Positions 44,064 through 45,281 of a stretch of DNA of 45,281 bases are shown one piece after another. The translations under genes were made by a program, and so were the position numbers. Location: contig NZ_PGSG01000071.1 in assembly GCF_002843305.1 (NCBI RefSeq), positions 1-45,281 of the forward strand. The letters are read 5' to 3'. Source of the DNA: Streptomyces barkulensis (GTDB taxonomy: Bacteria > Actinomycetota > Actinomycetes > Streptomycetales > Streptomycetaceae). Positions within the stretch are counted from its first letter, which is position 1; each line of letters begins with the position of its first letter. The notes beneath the pieces were generated by a model. That model made no database searches, was not told the origin of the DNA, and saw only the letters and a program-made list of their open reading frames with translations.

Positions 44064-44375
44064 ATGCCAGCACCCCGTAAGTACCCCGATGAGCTGCGTG
44101 AGCGGGCGGTGCGCGAGGTCCGCGCGACCGGCCGCCCTGTGGCCCACGTCGCCCGCGACCTCGGCATCCACAAGGAAGCCCTGCGGTCCTGGGTCCGCCA
44201 GGCCGAGGCGGACGCCGGCGAGCGTGACGACCGGCTGACGACCGCCGAGCGCGACGAGTTGAAGGAACTCCGCAAGGAGAACGCCGAGTTGAGGCGGGCC
44301 AACGAGATCCTGAAGGCCGCCTCGGTGTTTTTTGCCCAGGAGATCGACCGTCCCCGGACGAGGCCGAGCAGGTGA
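44064..44375 (+). CDS. IS3-family transposase OrfA
   Basis: 103 residues: HTH DNA-binding domain (YPDELRERAVREVRATGR, VARDLGIHKEALRSWVRQAE) and a leucine-zipper (ERDELKELRKENAELRRANE) ending in LKAASVFFAQE. It binds the IS ends. AAGGAG precedes the ATG. The stop overlaps the orfB GTG by 4 nt, and a T6 run 40 bp before allows -1 frameshifting into orfB. Confidence 0.95.
   Translation: MPAPRKYPDELRERAVREVRATGRPVAHVARDLGIHKEALRSWVRQAEADAGERDDRLTTAERDELKELRKENAELRRANEILKAASVFFAQEIDRPRTRPSR
44327..44334 (+). other. Programmed -1 frameshift site
   Basis: GTTTTTTG within VFFAQE of orfA. A -1 slip moves the ribosome to the orfB frame, which is open from there (CPGDRPSPDEAEQ) into orfB, giving the OrfAB fusion typical of active IS3 elements. 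Confidence 0.6.
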
Positions 44376-45256
44376 TCGACCACCTGCGCGACAAGGGCCT
44401 CGGGGTCGATCCCGTCTGCCGGGTGCTGGATGTGTCGCCGTCGACGTACTTCGCGCGCAAGACGCGGCCGAAGTCGGCCCGACGCCTGCGCGACGAAGAA
44501 CTGATCCCGCTGGTCACAGCCGCGTGGGAGGACTCCGGGCGCACCTACGGCGCACGCCGCGTCACCCGCGCCCTGGTCCGCGCCGGACACACGGTGGCCC
44601 GCTGCACGGTCGAGCGGCTGATGGGCGAGCTCGGCATCGAGGGCGTCATCCGCGGGCAGCGCCGCCGCACCACGGTCCCCGAGCCGGCCGCGCCGCGCCC
44701 GCCGGACCTGGTCAACCGCCGTTTCACCGCCGAGCGGCCCAACCAGCTGTGGCTGGCGGACCTGACCTACATCCGCACCTGGTCGGGGTGGGTCTACGTC
44801 GCGTTCGTCCTGGACGCGTACTCACGCCGGATCGTGGGCTGGCAGGCCGCCACGCACCTGCGCACGGACCTGCCGCTGGACGCACTGGAGATGGCGCTGT
44901 GGCGGCAGAGGATCAAGAAGGACGCCGATCTCATCCATCACAGCGACCGCGGGTCGCAGTACGTATCCATTCGGTACACGGAACGTCTCGCCGAGGTCGG
45001 TGCCTCGGCGTCGGTCGGGTCCGTCGCGGACAGTTATGACAACGCGATGGCCGAGGCCCTCAACGGCACGTTCAAAGCCGAACTGATCGAACATCAGGGG
45101 CCATGGCGGGACTTCGACCAGGTCGAGCGGGCCGTCTTCCAGTGGGTCGCGTGGTACAACGGTGAACGACTCCACTCCGCCCTGGGCTACGTGCCGCCCG
45201 ACGAGTACGAGCAGACGTACTGGGCGTACCTGGAGGAAGTCCCGCAGACCGCTTGA
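44372..45256 (+). CDS. IS3-family transposase OrfB (DDE catalytic domain)
   Basis: 294 residues with the rve integrase core: first Asp in WLADLTYIRT, second in HHSDRGSQY, Glu in DNAMAEALNGTFKAELI (D,D,E), plus the preceding HTH-21-like region (DSGRTYGARRVTRAL). The frame is full length with no stop. GTG start overlaps the orfA stop; the functional enzyme is normally the frameshifted fusion. The element therefore looks intact and recently acquired. Confidence 0.96.
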   Translation: MIDHLRDKGLGVDPVCRVLDVSPSTYFARKTRPKSARRLRDEELIPLVTAAWEDSGRTYGARRVTRALVRAGHTVARCTVERLMGELGIEGVIRGQRRRTTVPEPAAPRPPDLVNRRFTAERPNQLWLADLTYIRTWSGWVYVAFVLDAYSRRIVGWQAATHLRTDLPLDALEMALWRQRIKKDADLIHHSDRGSQYVSIRYTERLAEVGASASVGSVADSYDNAMAEALNGTFKAELIEHQGPWRDFDQVERAVFQWVAWYNGERLHSALGYVPPDEYEQTYWAYLEEVPQTA

Positions 45257-45281
45257 TCACACGATCGCGGACTCTACGAAA

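Larger units (their letters stand above)
43992..45281 (+). mobile_element. IS3-family insertion sequence, right end outside the window
   Basis: Contains orfA and orfB of an IS3-type transposase. Terminal inverted repeat parts are visible: TTCGTGGAGTCC (44007-44018) against TTCGTAGAGTCC (reverse strand, 45269-45280), 11 of 12 matches. By symmetry the left end is near 43992 and the right end about 14 bp past the window edge. Target duplication cannot be checked. Confidence 0.85.

Overview
The window is high-GC DNA with actinobacterial gene content, almost certainly from a Streptomyces or close relative. Evidence is the GC-rich codon third position, HspR/HAIR operators on dnaK, a DmdR/IdeR-type iron box, a WhiJ-like XRE regulator with DUF397 partners, SpoIIE-type phosphatases, many GTG starts and leaderless promoters. 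I found the gene families by reading the translations; no database search was run.

Left part, 1-11109, is ordinary chromosome. In order: the 5' part of dnaK (minus) with two HAIR operators, a membrane SpoIIE phosphatase, a fused membrane/iron-sulfur HdrD-like oxidoreductase, a small conserved protein, a secreted seven-repeat FG-GAP protein, a Yip1-like membrane protein, a phosphoribosyltransferase, dcd, a small zinc-ribbon-like protein and tRNA-Gly(CCC).

From 11064 to 16489 lies a probable decayed genomic island. A diverged 67-bp copy of the tRNA-Gly 3' end plus downstream flank recurs at 16423-16489. Between the copies are a drug-efflux MFS gene that has lost its 3' end, its divergent MmyB-type regulator, a toxin-antitoxin pair, a regulator fragment and three small conserved genes. 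No integrase is visible.

From 16490 to 29529 the DNA is mixed housekeeping and accessory: a membrane coiled-coil protein, a VOC protein, a potassium channel, a polytopic glycosyltransferase-like protein, an acyl-CoA dehydrogenase next to a PAS-GAF-SpoIIE phosphatase, a cysteine-rich protein of unknown function, an FBP zinc-finger protein coupled to a TauE-type transporter, glutamate dehydrogenase gdhA, and an RHH-PIN toxin-antitoxin pair.

The most interesting region is 29728-39724: an iron-box-controlled operon for an NRPS-independent siderophore (NIS). It encodes a fold-III PLP decarboxylase (SbnH-like), a group II PLP decarboxylase, an IucA/IucC synthetase, an N-hydroxylase, a second IucA/IucC synthetase and a glutamine-synthetase-family ligase. 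The last five main genes are chained by 4-nt stop/start overlaps. No acyltransferase is present, so the ligase may replace the usual N-acylation step; this makes the product hard to match to a known siderophore.

Right end, 39821-45281: a three-gene anti-sigma-like ATPase operon faces a WhiJ-like XRE regulator with DUF397 partners. Two DUF397 genes, 98% identical over 128 bp, flank a regulator that has lost its HTH domain. Then come a hexapeptide acetyltransferase, a P-loop gene scrap, a gene cut after 18 codons, and an IS3-family element that runs off the window. Short tandem repeats are unusually common throughout.
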